Shown here: positions 10,171-21,026 of the stretch, piece by piece
Position numbering within the stretch: the stretch's first letter is position 1
Layout: each line of letters starts with the position of its first letter
Notes under the pieces: generated by a model
Databases searched by the model: none
The model's input: only the letters and a program-made list of their open reading frames with translations
What the model was told of the DNA's origin: nothing
Position numbers and translations under genes: made by a program
Origin: Larix kaempferi
Lineage: Eukaryota; Streptophyta; Pinopsida; Pinales; Pinaceae
Length of the DNA: 64,000 nt
Assembly (NCBI GenBank): GCA_027924585.1
Contig: BSBM01002120.1
Location: 976,501 to 1,040,500 of the forward strand
Reading direction: 5' to 3'

Positions 10171-13100
10171 ATGTCTCTTCACACCAAGCTTGAGGATAAG
10201 CTTGAAGGGGCTGATAACTTCCGAGCCTGGAAGTATAGGATTGGGCTAATCCTGGAAGAGAATGAGTTGGACTCATATGTGAAAGAAGACATCCCTATCT
10301 CAGAGGATGAAGAGGCCAAGGTATTGCACAAGAAGAACTTGGTCAAGGCAAAGAGAATCATTGCTGATTCTATCAAAGACCATCTCATACCCCATGTGTC
10401 TTCTCTCAAGACACCCAAAGAGATGTTTGAATCTTTGACCAAGCTATTTGAAGGAAAGAACATAAATCGGAAGATGACCCTGCGGAACCAATTGAAAGCA
10501 GTGAAGTTTCAGAATGGAGAAACCATTCAATCCTACTTTTCAAGGGTCTCTCAGATCAAGGAACAATTAGAAGCAGTAGATGAAATGGTGGAGAATGGTG
10601 AAGTGGTGATGACCACTCTAAATGGCCTACCTAGGTCATGGGATTCCTTTATTCAAGGAATTTGTGCAAGGAAGAAGTTGATCTCCTTCAGTAGACTTCG
10701 AGAAGAATGCTCTCAAGAAGAAGCTAGACTTATAGCTCGTGAGGAAAAGATGGGAGGAGAAGATCAAGCTCTTGCAGCTCACACCAAAAGAAGCAAAATC
10801 AAGAAGGATCCCTCTCGACTCAATAGGTCCTATCAAAAGAAGAACAGGAAAGACCTAAGATGCTTCACATGCAATGAGAAGGGTCACTTTGCTTCAGATT
10901 GTCCTAAGAACAAAAGGGATAATAACAACAACTCTAGTAAGAAGAAGAAGGGCAGCAAAAGAAGGTTTCATGCTCATGCTGCTGAAGATGATGAACCTCC
11001 AAAGAAGAAAGCTAAGGCAGAAAGTAGTAGTGATGATGATTCATCAAGTGAAGAAGAGTATGTTCTGATCTCTGCACTTACTGGTACCATCTCCCATGGT
11101 TGCAATGATTGGTTGATCGATAGTGGGGCTTCCAAACATATGACAGGTTTCAAGGAATCTTTTGTGAACCTTTCTGAACATGAATCACCCCATAAGGTGA
11201 AACTTGGGGATGATTATCAATACCCAATCAAAGGAAGTGGTGAAACCTCTTACAACCTAGATTCTGGAAAATCTCTGAAGATGAAGGAAGTCCTCTATGT
11301 ACCTGGACTCAAGAAGAACTTACTCTCCATCTCTGCTTTAGATGCAAAAGGTATGAGGGTTGCATTTGTTGATGGCCAAGTACTAATGTGGCCAAAGGGA
11401 AAGACTATTGATGATGCAGTAGTGATTGGAGAGCAAGAGGGAGGCTTGTACAAATTAAAGGGTCAACCCGAACATGCCATGGTACATGAATCCATGGAGC
11501 CAAGTGAACTTTGGCATAGAAGACTTGCTCACATGCACTATAGAGCACTTCCAATTGCAAGCAAGGCTGTAGAGGGTCTTCCTGAAATCAAGACCAAACA
11601 TGAAGGTGTTTGCAAAGGATGTGCAAAAGGTAAGAACATTAAGAAGGCTTTCCCAAGCAGTGAAAGCAAGGCAAAAGATATTCTAGAAATCATCCACTCA
11701 GATGTATGTGGCCCTATGTCATCCAGCTCCCTGAGTGGATATGTTTACTATGTATCATTTATTGATGACTTCTCTAGGAAGACTTGGGTATACTTCTTGA
11801 AGGGCAAAGATGAGGTGTTTGATAAATTCAAGGAATTCAAAAACTTGATGGAGAATCAAACTGACAAGAAAATCAAAACATTCAGATCTGACAATGGTGG
11901 AGAATTCACCTCAAATGACTACAAGAAGCTTTGCAGTGACTCAGGGATTAAGAGGGAGTTGACTGCTCCATATAATCCTCAACAGAATGGAGTTGCAGAA
12001 AGGAAGAACAGAACTATCATGGAAGCAGCAAGGGCAATGTTGCATGACCAAGATCTTCCTATGCATCTTTGGGCAGAAGCAGCTAGAACAGCTGTATATG
12101 TGCAGAATAGAACACCCCACAAGATATTGGACAACAAGACACCAGAAGAAGTCTTTTCTGGTAAGAGACCTGAAGTCAGCCATCTCAGAATATTTGGTTG
12201 TCCAGTATACACTCATGTCCCAAAGGAGAAGAGGACTAAACTAGATCCTTCAGGAAAGAAGGGCATCTTTGTGGGTTATAGTGAAAGCTCGAAGGCTTAC
12301 AGAATATATTTTCCAGGGTTCAAGAAGATTGATGTCAGCAGGGATGTAACATTTGATGAGAATTCAGCATTCATCAAATCAAGAAAGGCACCTATCGAAG
12401 TGTATGAAGAACCTAAGGAAACAAGATTTCAGGACACTACGATGACTGATGCAGTTCCAGAAATTGCTCGTGAGTTTGAAGATCCACAAGAACCTGTAGA
12501 TCCACCCCGTGAGGATAACTCTCACAAGAGGAAACCTGTATGGGCTAGAGAGCTCATTCATGATGCAGAAAGATTTGGCATTCCAGAAGAAGAACACAGA
12601 GCAAAGAAGAGAACCAGATCACACACCAGTTATGTTGCTTTACTCTGTGACATCATGAACAAAGAGCCTTCCAGTTATGAAGAGGCAGCAGAAAAGAAAG
12701 AATGGAAGGATGCTATGGTTGAGGAATACCAATCAATTATGAAGAATGATGTTTGGGATGTTGTCCCAAGACCTAAAGGGAAGTCTGTTGTGACTTCCAA
12801 GTGGATCTACAAAATCAAGCATGCTGCAGATGGCAGTGTGGAAAAATATAAAGCAAGATTCGTAGCTCGTGGTTTCTCTCAGAAGGAAGGAATAGACTAT
12901 GAAGAAACCTTTGCACCTGTAGCCAGATATACTTCCATCAGAACAGTACTTGCCCTGGCTGCAGCAATGAAATGGAAGATACACCAGATGGATGTCAAGA
13001 CTGCTTTCCTGAACGGTGTAGTAGAAGAGGAAGTATATGTGGAACAGCCACTCGGCTTTGAAATACATGACAGGGAATCTTATGTATGCAGATTAAAGAA

Positions 13101-14208
13101 AGCCTTGTATGGCTTGAAGCAAGCTCCCAGAACCTGGTATGGTAGGATGGACAGTTTCCTATCTAGTTTGGGCTTTACCAAGAGTAAAGCGGATTCCAAC
13201 CTTTACTACAAGGTTGAGGAAGGGAATCCTGTGATTCTACTTCTATATGTGGATGACCTATTTGTGACAGGAGATGACAGAATGATTGCAGATACCAAGA
13301 GGAAGCTTGCAGCTGAATTCGATATGAAAGATTTGGGAATGATGCACTATTTCCTAGGTATGGAGGTGTGGCAGAATGCAGGTGGGATCTTCCTTGGTCA
13401 AGGGAAGTACACAGTAGATATCCTGAAGAGATTTGGGATGATGGATTGCAAAGCCATGGCCACACCTATGGCATCGAATCTGAAGCTTCTTTGTGATGCT
13501 TCATCTGAGCCAGTTGATGTTTCTATGTATCGTCAGATTATTGGGTCCTTGATGTACCTGACGAACACGAGACCAGATATTTGCTTTGCTGTGAACACAT
13601 TGAGCCAGTTCCTGACGGATCCGAGGAGTGTTCACCTGGTTGCTGTAAAGCATGTTCTGAGGTACCTGAAGGGTACAGTGGATTATGGGCTCAGATATGA
13701 GGTGAATCAAAAGTTTAACCTGCAGGGTTATGTTGATTCAGATTGGGCTGGCAGTGCTGCAGATAGGAAGAGCACATCTGGGTGTTGCTTCAGTATGGGA
13801 TCAGGTGTGATCTCTTGGTTTAGCAGGAAGCAATCCTGCGTAGCACTGAGTACAGCTGAGGCAGAGTATGTTGCAGCCTGTTCAGCTAGTTGTGAGGCAG
13901 TATGGCTACGGAAGCTACTGTCTGAGTTATTTGATCTCCCGTTGGAAGCTACTGGTATCTTCTGTGATAACCAGAGTTGTGTGAAGCTGTCCGAGAACCC
14001 AGTGTTTCATGACAGGTCGAAACACATAGAGATCAAATACCACTATATCAGGGATATGGTGCAGAGAGGAGCTGTGAAGCTCCTGTATGTTGCGACGGAT
14101 GAGCAGATTGCAGATGTACTGACGAAGCCACTAGCCAGGGTGAAGTTCGAGTACTTCAGAGAGAGGCTTGGCGTTATTCAGATCGAGGACACTTCGAGGA
14201 AGAAGTGA
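10171..14208 (+). CDS. Copia gag-pol polyprotein (intact, 1345 aa)
   Basis: One frame encodes capsid, protease, integrase, reverse transcriptase and RNase H, in the order that defines Ty1/copia. Counting from the ATG at 10171: gag (UBN2-type) about 5-225; CCHC knuckle [14 protein letters not shown] 231-244; aspartic protease [10 protein letters not shown] with D317; GAG-pre-integrase zinc region about 435-500; integrase DDE triad D511, D574, E610 (35 residues between the last two); reverse transcriptase with D941 in [11 protein letters not shown] and YVDD at 1026-1029; RNase H with D1189, E1230 and D1266 and the closing [13 protein letters not shown] motif. Every catalytic residue I can locate is present and there is no internal stop. 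The frame is open upstream to 10123 from a GTG, but 10171 is the first ATG and matches the gag start of element A. Length is normal for plant copia. Codon use looks like the rest of the element. Confidence 0.97.
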   Translation: MSLHTKLEDKLEGADNFRAWKYRIGLILEENELDSYVKEDIPISEDEEAKVLHKKNLVKAKRIIADSIKDHLIPHVSSLKTPKEMFESLTKLFEGKNINRKMTLRNQLKAVKFQNGETIQSYFSRVSQIKEQLEAVDEMVENGEVVMTTLNGLPRSWDSFIQGICARKKLISFSRLREECSQEEARLIAREEKMGGEDQALAAHTKRSKIKKDPSRLNRSYQKKNRKDLRCFTCNEKGHFASDCPKNKRDNNNNSSKKKKGSKRRFHAHAAEDDEPPKKKAKAESSSDDDSSSEEEYVLISALTGTISHGCNDWLIDSGASKHMTGFKESFVNLSEHESPHKVKLGDDYQYPIKGSGETSYNLDSGKSLKMKEVLYVPGLKKNLLSISALDAKGMRVAFVDGQVLMWPKGKTIDDAVVIGEQEGGLYKLKGQPEHAMVHESMEPSELWHRRLAHMHYRALPIASKAVEGLPEIKTKHEGVCKGCAKGKNIKKAFPSSESKAKDILEIIHSDVCGPMSSSSLSGYVYYVSFIDDFSRKTWVYFLKGKDEVFDKFKEFKNLMENQTDKKIKTFRSDNGGEFTSNDYKKLCSDSGIKRELTAPYNPQQNGVAERKNRTIMEAARAMLHDQDLPMHLWAEAARTAVYVQNRTPHKILDNKTPEEVFSGKRPEVSHLRIFGCPVYTHVPKEKRTKLDPSGKKGIFVGYSESSKAYRIYFPGFKKIDVSRDVTFDENSAFIKSRKAPIEVYEEPKETRFQDTTMTDAVPEIAREFEDPQEPVDPPREDNSHKRKPVWARELIHDAERFGIPEEEHRAKKRTRSHTSYVALLCDIMNKEPSSYEEAAEKKEWKDAMVEEYQSIMKNDVWDVVPRPKGKSVVTSKWIYKIKHAADGSVEKYKARFVARGFSQKEGIDYEETFAPVARYTSIRTVLALAAAMKWKIHQMDVKTAFLNGVVEEEVYVEQPLGFEIHDRESYVCRLKKALYGLKQAPRTWYGRMDSFLSSLGFTKSKADSNLYYKVEEGNPVILLLYVDDLFVTGDDRMIADTKRKLAAEFDMKDLGMMHYFLGMEVWQNAGGIFLGQGKYTVDILKRFGMMDCKAMATPMASNLKLLCDASSEPVDVSMYRQIIGSLMYLTNTRPDICFAVNTLSQFLTDPRSVHLVAVKHVLRYLKGTVDYGLRYEVNQKFNLQGYVDSDWAGSAADRKSTSGCCFSMGSGVISWFSRKQSCVALSTAEAEYVAACSASCEAVWLRKLLSELFDLPLEATGIFCDNQSCVKLSENPVFHDRSKHIEIKYHYIRDMVQRGAVKLLYVATDEQIADVLTKPLARVKFEYFRERLGVIQIEDTSRKK

Positions 14209-14227
14209 TGGACACATTTGCTGAAGC

Positions 14228-15115
14228 CATTCCAAGCATGTTGGAAGGAGGATCCTTCACATGGCTGTGGATGTAAGCGCTGGATGATGAACATCAGGAT
14301 GATGAACATCAGGATGATGTTCTAGTTTCTGCTGGATATGATCAGTTGGATCATTTTATGTACGCATCATGTTGGATGCTCGATATGATCAGTTGGATCA
14401 TTTTATGTATGTATGTACGCATCATGTTGGATGCTGGATATGATCAGTTGGATCATGTGTATGTATTTTATATGCATCATGTTGGATGCTTGGACCATGT
14501 ATCTGTATATGTATCAGGTGAATACATTCTATGATCAGGTGGATCATGTATGGTGATATATATCATATGTTTTGTATTTGTATCAGGTGGATACATTGAT
14601 GATCAGGAGGATCATGTATGATGATATGTATCAGGTAGATACTTGGTATGCAGCAGGATGTTGCATTGATGATCAGGAGGATCATGTATGATGATATGTA
14701 TCAGGTAGATACTTGCTATGCAGCAGGATGTTGCATTGATGATCAGGAGGATCATGTATGATGATATGTATCATGTATTTGTATCAGGTGGATACATTGA
14801 TGATCAGGAGGATCATGTATGATACTTGGCATGCATCAGGTAGATGCATTGATGATCAGGTGGATCATGCAGCAGGATGTTGTAGTGATGATCAGGATGA
14901 TCATAGATGACGAGCTTCAGGATGTTGCTCCAGATGACATGCAGCAGGATGTTGCAGTGATGATCAGGATGATCATAGATGACGAGCTTCAGGATGTTGC
15001 TCCAGATGACATGCAGCAGGACGTTGCAGTGATGATGATCAGGATGATCATGGATACATCAGGATGATGTATGGTGAGTATCAGGTTGATACTCTGTGGC
15101 CGTGGATCAGGTTGT
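14228..15115 (+). repeat. Array of about 20 short covarying hairpins in the copia-1 3' region
   Basis: After the stop codon the DNA is a run of short interrupted palindromes with a near-constant 5-base centre (AGGTG, AGGAG, AGGAT, AGGTA, AGTTG, AGGTT) and variable complementary arms. Examples: TGATC-AGGAG-GATCA (near 14610), GTATC-AGGTG-GATAC (near 14580), GCATC-AGGTA-GATGC (14834), GCAGC-AGGAT-GTTGC (14650, with one G-T pair), ACATC-AGGAT-GATGT (15056), GTATC-AGGTT-GATAC (15079). Both arms change together. Higher-order units of about 60 to 70 bases repeat (near 14600-14760 and 14890-15030). The function is unknown. Confidence 0.85.
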
Positions 15116-15124
15116 GCAGATGAG

Positions 15125-15626
15125 CATGTAATTCGTTTCCCTGGGAGATTTGCAGATGGTCTTACGAGGTTTTGCCTATGGCATGTAATTCGTTTCCCTG
15201 GGACATCTGTCAAATGCTCTTTCGAGGTTTTGCTCTGGGAGGACATGTAATTCGTTGCCCTGGGAGATCTGCAGATAGTCTTGCGAGGTTTTGCCTATGG
15301 CATGTAATTCGTTGCCCTGGGATATCTGGCAGATGCTCTTGCGAGGTTTTGTCCTATGGCATGTAATCCGTTTCCCTGGGAGATCCTATAGGTAGAGCAG
15401 TATGCTTGTAACAGCCTGGGATGCTCTTGCAAGGTTTTGCCATGACCACATGTAATTCGTTGCCCTGGGAGATCCTATAGGTAGAGCAGTATGCTCGTAA
15501 CAGCCTGGGATGCTCTTGCGAGGTTTTGTGGTGAGGTCACATGTAATTCATTTCCCTGGGAGATCCTATAGGTAGAGCAGTATGCTCGTAACAGCCTGGG
15601 ATGCTCTTGCGAGGTTTTGTGACGCA
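15125..15626 (+). repeat. Seven-copy tandem repeat beginning CATGTAATTCG in the copia-1 3' region
   Basis: Units begin at 15125, 15182, 15244, 15301, 15360, 15449 and 15540. The first four steps are 57 to 62 bases; the next two are 89 and 91 because of an added 32-base segment with CCTATAGG and AGCAGTATGCT. Each unit runs from CATGTAATTCG through CCCTGGGA to GCGAGGTTTTG. Confidence 0.9.
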
Positions 15627-15861
15627 CGTAAAAGTCCTGAGGATTCCACAGTATGGCCAGTGATGATGAAGACCTGCAGGTGGTGGGCCTACATCCAGTA
15701 TGAAAAAGGACTGGCTCTGTAGAACTTCCTATGACGAGTAGAAACAGAGATTGGACGAGATAGCAACAGCAGTGACGATGACGATGACGATGCATCGATG
15801 ACGATGATCCAGAGAAGAAGACTTGTCTAGCAAATCTGTGTCGAGAAATACCTTCCTTGTT
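15627..15861 (+). other. Copia-1 region between tandem repeats and polypurine tract
   Basis: No frame of note. A GATGACGATGACGATG run near 15773-15800 is simple sequence. Confidence 0.5.
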
Positions 15862-15870
15862 AAGAGGGAG
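15862..15870 (+). other. Copia-1 polypurine tract
   Basis: AAGAGGGAG immediately precedes the 3' LTR. This is the expected plus-strand priming site. Confidence 0.9.
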
Positions 15871-16470
15871 TGTTGATGTATATGTAACTTCGGAATGTAT
15901 TTCATCAGTATATTATATGTATATTTATTGTACCCTTATAAGAGATGTGTTATTCCTCTATAAGGAAGTGTCGTCATGTGGATTGACAAGTGTCGCAAGT
16001 GTGTGTACTTGCCGATGGGTTATTAGACCACCTTATGGGGTCGGCCCTAATTAATATATAATATAATGTGGATGTACTAAAGTAGACAAGTCAGCCCCAG
16101 TAGGTCACTGGGCAAAAAGGTGAGTATAAATAGAGATAGGAGATCTCTATTTTACTCACTCGGAAAAGTATCTATCTCTCTCTCTGGAAAGTGGCGCACT
16201 AGTGAGGAGGAGGAGGATCATCTGCTAGGAGACTATCTCTGTATTATTTGGTTTTATTTTGGTTGAGCCATTGCTCTCTCTATCTCTGAGGAAGTTTGTG
16301 GGGTTTTTCACCTTAGGGTTTTCCCCACGGAAACTCTGTGTCTCTTGTCTCTATGCTTTTGATTCTTGTGATGCTTGTCATACTATGATTGTCATGAATT
16401 GATATACTGTAGATGTTATTCTCTCAGCAAAGATCCTATAGTATTGTGATTTAATACTGAAAATTTAACA
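15871..16470 (+). repeat. Copia-1 3' LTR
   Basis: 600 bp, TGTTGATG to TTTAACA, nearly identical to 8997-9596. TATAAATAG lies at 16125-16133. It is followed by the target duplication TGATA. Confidence 0.97.
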
Positions 16471-16478
16471 TGATACCA

Positions 16479-17006
16479 TTTTACATTTTAAGTGCAATAA
16501 CCATATGGATCACTAAAAGATAAACAAGCATACAATGAAAAATAGTAAACAACAATTTTATGTTGGGAAAACTTTTTCAGGGAAGAAAAACCTAGCAAAC
16601 TGCTTCTATATAGATTAATTAGAATGTACAATAGTATCCCTCGTGCAAGGACCCAAAAACAAGAAGAATCCAAAAGTATCTATTCACTTGACTCTATCTC
16701 TCCTAGTGATGTGACCAAATGAGGAGGTCGAACTCCTCATTTATACTAATCAAATGACTTAAGCTTTTTACTAACAGGGTAAGTTTGACTCCCCTAACTA
16801 GGCCAACCTGTACACTTTACAATAAAATATTATTTTCTAGATTTTTTCTAGGATGACCTAACAGTTAGGGTTTATATTGACTCTTTCAATGAAGTTTACA
16901 TAATCAATTACATCGATAATAATCCTCGTAGGGTGTACAATACAAATATTACAAATGATCCAAAAAATATAAATAAGAATATCTTCCAAAGTTACATTCT
17001 TCAACA
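16479..17006 (-). repeat. Element A 5' LTR (degraded)
   Basis: Read on the minus strand it starts TGTTGAAGAATGTAAC at 17006, much like the copia-1 LTR start, and runs to 16479, where it meets the split primer-binding site. The CCTGAAAAAGTTTTCCCAAC stretch is the usual copia LTR R/U5 phrase. The terminal CA on the primer-binding-site side is lost. Confidence 0.75.
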
Positions 17007-18135
17007 CTCCACTCCTTCCCCCACTCCCCGCTGTCCCTTCTCCCCCACTCCCACTCCCATTCCCCCTCTTGCCTCCTCCTTCATTCTCTCCTCCCCTGGC
17101 TCCACTCATCCCATTTTCCTTTACCTCTACTCCTATGAATCACCTCTAACCCCATCCTATACCATCCCCTCCTCCTCATCCTCCTCCGCTACCACCCGTC
17201 CAATGTTCCCTCCCCCTCCTCCACCTCCAACTCATTTTCCTCTTCCTTTATATCATCCTCCATCTCCTTGTCCTCATCCTCATCCTCCCCCTCCTCCTCC
17301 TCATCCCTTACATCTCCTCTTCTCCTCCTCCGTCTCCATCCCCACCACTAGCTTCAACCCCTACTCCCTATCTACCCCTCACCTCCTCCTCCTTCCCCTC
17401 CTCATCCAGATATCCTCCATCCCCTCTTCCTAAGGTACCTCACCTCCTCCTCCCCATTATCCTATCATTACCCCCCCTCCCCATATGCCACCAGCCTCAC
17501 TTTTCTCCCCCTCAAGCATCCTCCTACATCGTCACCTCCTCTACTTCTAATCCTTCCCTTTTCCTTTGCCTCTCCTCCTATGACATCACCAACACCACCT
17601 CCACCTACTCCTCCTATGCCTCTTCTCCTCCCACTCCAACTATGCCTCCCCCCTACCCTCACCTCCTCCATGCACTCTCTATCTCTTAATCCACCACCCC
17701 CTTGCCTCATCCTTCTCCCCCTCTCCCTCTCCCCCCCCACTCCTGCTCCTCCTCCTCTTTCTTCTCCCTTTCCTTCTATCCTCCCTATATTCCTCCTGCT
17801 TCCAGTCCCCTACTTCGACCTCCACCTCCTCCTCCTCCTCCTCCCCTACCTCCTCATTATAATCCTCCTCCTCGCCCTCGTCCTCCCCCTCCTAACCCCA
17901 ACAACCTCCACCTCCTCCTCCTCCTCATCCCACGCACCCTTACCCCCTCCTCCTCCTCCACCACCACCTCCTCCTCCTCCTCCCCCTCTTACTCCTCCTC
18001 CTCCCCCCATACTCTACATCCACCCCTCTTCCTCCACCTTCCCCTCCTACGTCTCCCACAAATCCCCCACCCCCCCTCCTCCACCTTCACCCCTTCCCAC
18101 CATCCTCCTCTTCCTTCCTGCCCTGCTTGGTTGGG
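17007..18135. repeat. Polypyrimidine low-complexity tract (about 1.1 kb)
   Basis: The plus strand is almost only C and T, built from CCT, CTC and CCA words, with no fixed period. Open frames of up to 191 codons here are Pro/Ser/Leu runs and not genes. It is flanked by the outer end of element A's LTR and by the broken end of a gypsy gag-pro remnant. Confidence 0.95.
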
Positions 18136-18139
18136 GTAG

Positions 18140-19610
18140 GTGCAACTATCTCTAGTATCCGATAGAGTTGCCCTCCCAAAGTGACGGTGACATTGCGAGG
18201 TCATGATTCATATATAGCATGACGCTTCAACATATATAGTTTTCCTAAAAGAACATCACATACTTCAAGTGGGGCCACATCACACAATACCTCATCTTTG
18301 AAGGGCTTGATGCCGTATCGTAGGCAACATTGGTGACTGACGCGGATCCCTCGTCCTTGGCTTAGCCATCCAATGGTGTATAGTTGTGGGTCTGGTGTCA
18401 CTGGTAGCTCTAGTCTCTTGATGACTTATGCTGAGATCATGTTCTTTTGGCTGCCACTATCCACAACAAAGTGTAGGGGAATTCCCTTCACCCACATCTG
18501 TGAGTGGAAAAGGCACTCCTCCGCATCTGACTCTTTAGGTTCCTTTGGTTCAATATGTGTGGTGGAAACCAAGGCACTGGATTTTGCATCAATGATCTTC
18601 CGCGCGGTTGTGAAATTAGGTTCTGAGTCAGAATCAGAACTGGGATCTGATTCTGAAGCTTTGATCTCAGCCACCAATAACTATTTTGAGCGATATTTAT
18701 CAATGTTGTTCCAGGGGATTTTGTGGAACTCGCACCACTTCCCAGTGTCCTTCTTTGTCTTTTCGTTACCCTTCTTCACCTGTGGTTGGGACTGGTTGTC
18801 CTTTCCCTAACCCTTGTTCTGTAAGCTAGAGTTTCCCTTTCCCTACTTCTGTGCAGGTCCAAAGTCACACTTATTCTTTTGCTGAAATTTCTACTCAATT
18901 TTGACAGCATATCGATAGGCTGATCTGAGTGAAGAGATTTCTAGGAAATCCATCTCTGTTCGTATGTACTAGTGTAGGCCACTGCGATATTTCAGTACTA
19001 GGTGCTGCTCAGATTCCTTGATACCTAGCTTTGTGTGCAAGGTATGGAATTTGTTGGTGTACTCCGACACCGTTCGGTCCCTCTCTTAGTGCAGAATGGT
19101 CCATTTTGGTGTACTGGTCATCATAGTTTCCAACAGGGTAATATTGTTCCTTGATGGCATCTATAAAAGAGGCCCAAGTGGGATTGGAATATTCAAACAA
19201 TCCAGATTCATCTGATGAGTTTTGCTCACAATAAGTTTCCCACCAATTTTTGACATGGGGGGCGGCCTTGAGGAGCCCAAAGACGATCTTTTCCCTGTCA
19301 GAAAATTTGTGGAACGAGAAATACCCTTCTAGTAGATTCAACCATTTGTCTATGGCATCGACATCGATCTGGCCTTCAAATAAAGGGATATCAAAGTTAA
19401 CTTCTACCTTGAAGGGAGTCACATCTTCGAAACGACTACTTTTTGAAGGTGTATCTGTTGCCGTCAGCATGCATCGAAGGATCTGGGTGAAATTATCCAT
19501 CATCTCGTTCCTCTGTCGCATGAGGGCTTCCTCAAGAAACAACTTGATAGGATCTATGGATCCGTCGCCTCTCTTTTATTCCGCCATGGGAGGTCGTTTG
19601 AGGTGGCGAG
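18140..19610 (-). pseudogene. Ty3/gypsy gag-protease remnant
   Basis: Reading leftwards on the minus strand: a gag capsid segment (19542-19009, 177 codons) with FKVEVNFDIPLFEGQID, WLNLLEGYF, PHVKNWWETYCE and the WASFIDAIKEQYYPVGNYDDQY block typical of gypsy gag; a Lys/Gln-rich stretch and a [10 protein letters not shown] zinc-like motif near 18730; a retropepsin-type site with VVDSGSQKNMIS (18677-18426, D-S-G intact); then the protease-to-RT linker with YTIGWL, GIKPFKDEVLCDVAPL and DVLLGK (18401-18201). It ends near 18140, exactly where the polypyrimidine tract begins, so reverse transcriptase, RNase H and integrase are absent. The initiator region near 19590 has a stop and a frame change. 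The protein is capsid plus protease; it is dead. Confidence 0.9.
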
Positions 19611-19705
19611 AGTGGTCTTCTCCAAGTGAAACTAGTTCGAGACCCAACTGTCTGTATCCTGACCTCGTTGGGGACATGCACCGAGAAACAATCAAAGAGC
19701 AGATC

Positions 19706-19717
19706 GCTCTGATACCA
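19706..19717 (-). other. Primer-binding site of the gypsy remnant
   Basis: The plus strand reads GCTCTGATACCA, the complement of the initiator-Met tRNA site TGGTATCAGAGC, one base from the LTR edge. Confidence 0.9.
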
Positions 19718-19718
19718 C

Positions 19719-20360
19719 TGATCCGGATTTATACAGGAATGAAATAAGATAGAATATACAGAATCATATATAGAGATATATTTCAAAGAACACAGTGATA
19801 TAGTAAACACACATTCTATTAAATAGCGGAAATATAACAGACTGTAAAATACAATAGTTGGAATGGTGGTAGCCATCTCTGAGAAGAGATGTGGCCGCTA
19901 TGCTCATTCGTTCCAAGATGAATACAAGGAGAGGTCGAAAGGGCCTATTTATCATAAGCATGAGGGAAAGAATCCCAAACATCCAAAAACCTAACCCTAG
20001 GAGATGAAGCGCAAAAAGTCTTGTGGGCCCCGTTTGGGTAAGTTAGTACATCAACTTCCCAAGGTCGTAGTTTTTGCATACAATATCCATTTGGGGCATA
20101 CAATAGCTTGTTGGAAAGATTTATTCAAGGATTACAAAAAGGGTCAGCAAATCTCAAGTTCGACACATGAAACGAGTAGGCACGCAATACCCATATTTGC
20201 TTGAGAATTCAATGCCGAAAAACGTCGTGTAGGGCCTCAAAATGGCTCTGAAAGTTTAGGACCCAAAAAACTGCTAAAAATAGTAATTTACCAAAATTGC
20301 CAGAAGACTGTTTTGAGCCAGTAGGAAGAGGTGGGCGGCCACCGATATCCACCTGGATCA
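19719..20360 (-). repeat. 5' LTR of the gypsy remnant
   Basis: About 642 bp. The plus strand starts TGATCC and ends GGATCA, which are inverted repeats, next to a perfect primer-binding site. The 3' LTR is not found. Confidence 0.8.
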
Positions 20361-21026
20361 TCAGTGTTGATGTATATGTAACTTCGAAATGTATTTCACT
20401 CATGTATTTCATATATGTATTTTGTATTCCTATAGAGATGTAATTATTCCTCTATACGGAAGTGTTGTCATTTATATTGTAAGTGTCGTAACTTATACTT
20501 GATGAGTTATTAGACCACCTTGTTGGGTTCGGCCCTGTATAAGTCATGTGGGTCGAAGGGTTATTAGACCACCCTATTGGGGGTCGGCCATGTGGGTCAA
20601 AGGGTTATTAGACCACCAAGTGTGGGGTTGGCCCGGATTAAGTTAACCATGGTTGGAGCTAGACATGTAAGCACCATTAGTTTATTGGGTAGGACAAAAC
20701 AAGTATAAATAGAGATCGGGAGATCTCTATTTGATCATTCATTCACACACTTCTCTCATTCGGAAAGTGGCGCACTTGTGAGGAGGAGGCTCTGCTGCTA
20801 GGAGAAGACTATCTCTTGTATTCTGGTTGTATCATTGCTCTATCTATCTCTGAGGAAATTATTGGGGTTTTTCACCTTTATGGTTTTCCCCAAGTAAACT
20901 TTGTGTCTCTTGTGTGCTTGCATTATTGTGTCCATGATTGATATGTTGTATATTTGTTGTACATGTGATTCTCTCAGTTAAGATCCTAGATCAGATTGAA
21001 GTAAATTCTAAAAATTTAACAATCAG
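20360..21026 (+). mobile_element. Solo LTR of the copia-1 family, 657 bp, target duplication ATCAG
   Basis: The LTR is 20365-21021, from TGTTGATG to TTTAACA, like the copia-1 LTRs. ATCAG stands on both sides (20360-20364 and 21022-21026). TTATTAGACCACC, present once in copia-1, appears three times (near 20507, 20561 and 20605) upstream of TATAAATAG at 20704-20712, which explains most of the extra length. It landed 4 bases from the edge of the gypsy LTR. Confidence 0.95.

Larger units (their letters stand above)
8992..16475 (+). mobile_element. Copia-1: complete, young Ty1/copia LTR retrotransposon with target duplication TGATA
   Basis: All parts are present: 5' LTR 8997-9596, primer-binding site 9597-9608, leader, one intact gag-pol frame 10171-14208, a long repeat-rich 3' region, polypurine tract 15862-15870 and 3' LTR 15871-16470. 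The five bases TGATA flank it on both sides (8992-8996 and 16471-16475). By eye the two 600 bp LTRs differ at about five positions (G/A in the CAAGTC[G/A]GCCCC context, T/C in GATCT[T/C]TATT, G/T in GGTT[G/T]TATT, and two near the CATA[T/C]TATG stretch). That is under 1 percent, so insertion was recent compared with the other elements here. Nothing visible prevents it from being functional. Confidence 0.97.

Noticed and set aside
17040-18155. Pro-rich frames of 166, 191 and 145 codons
   Set aside because: They are the same low-complexity artefact.
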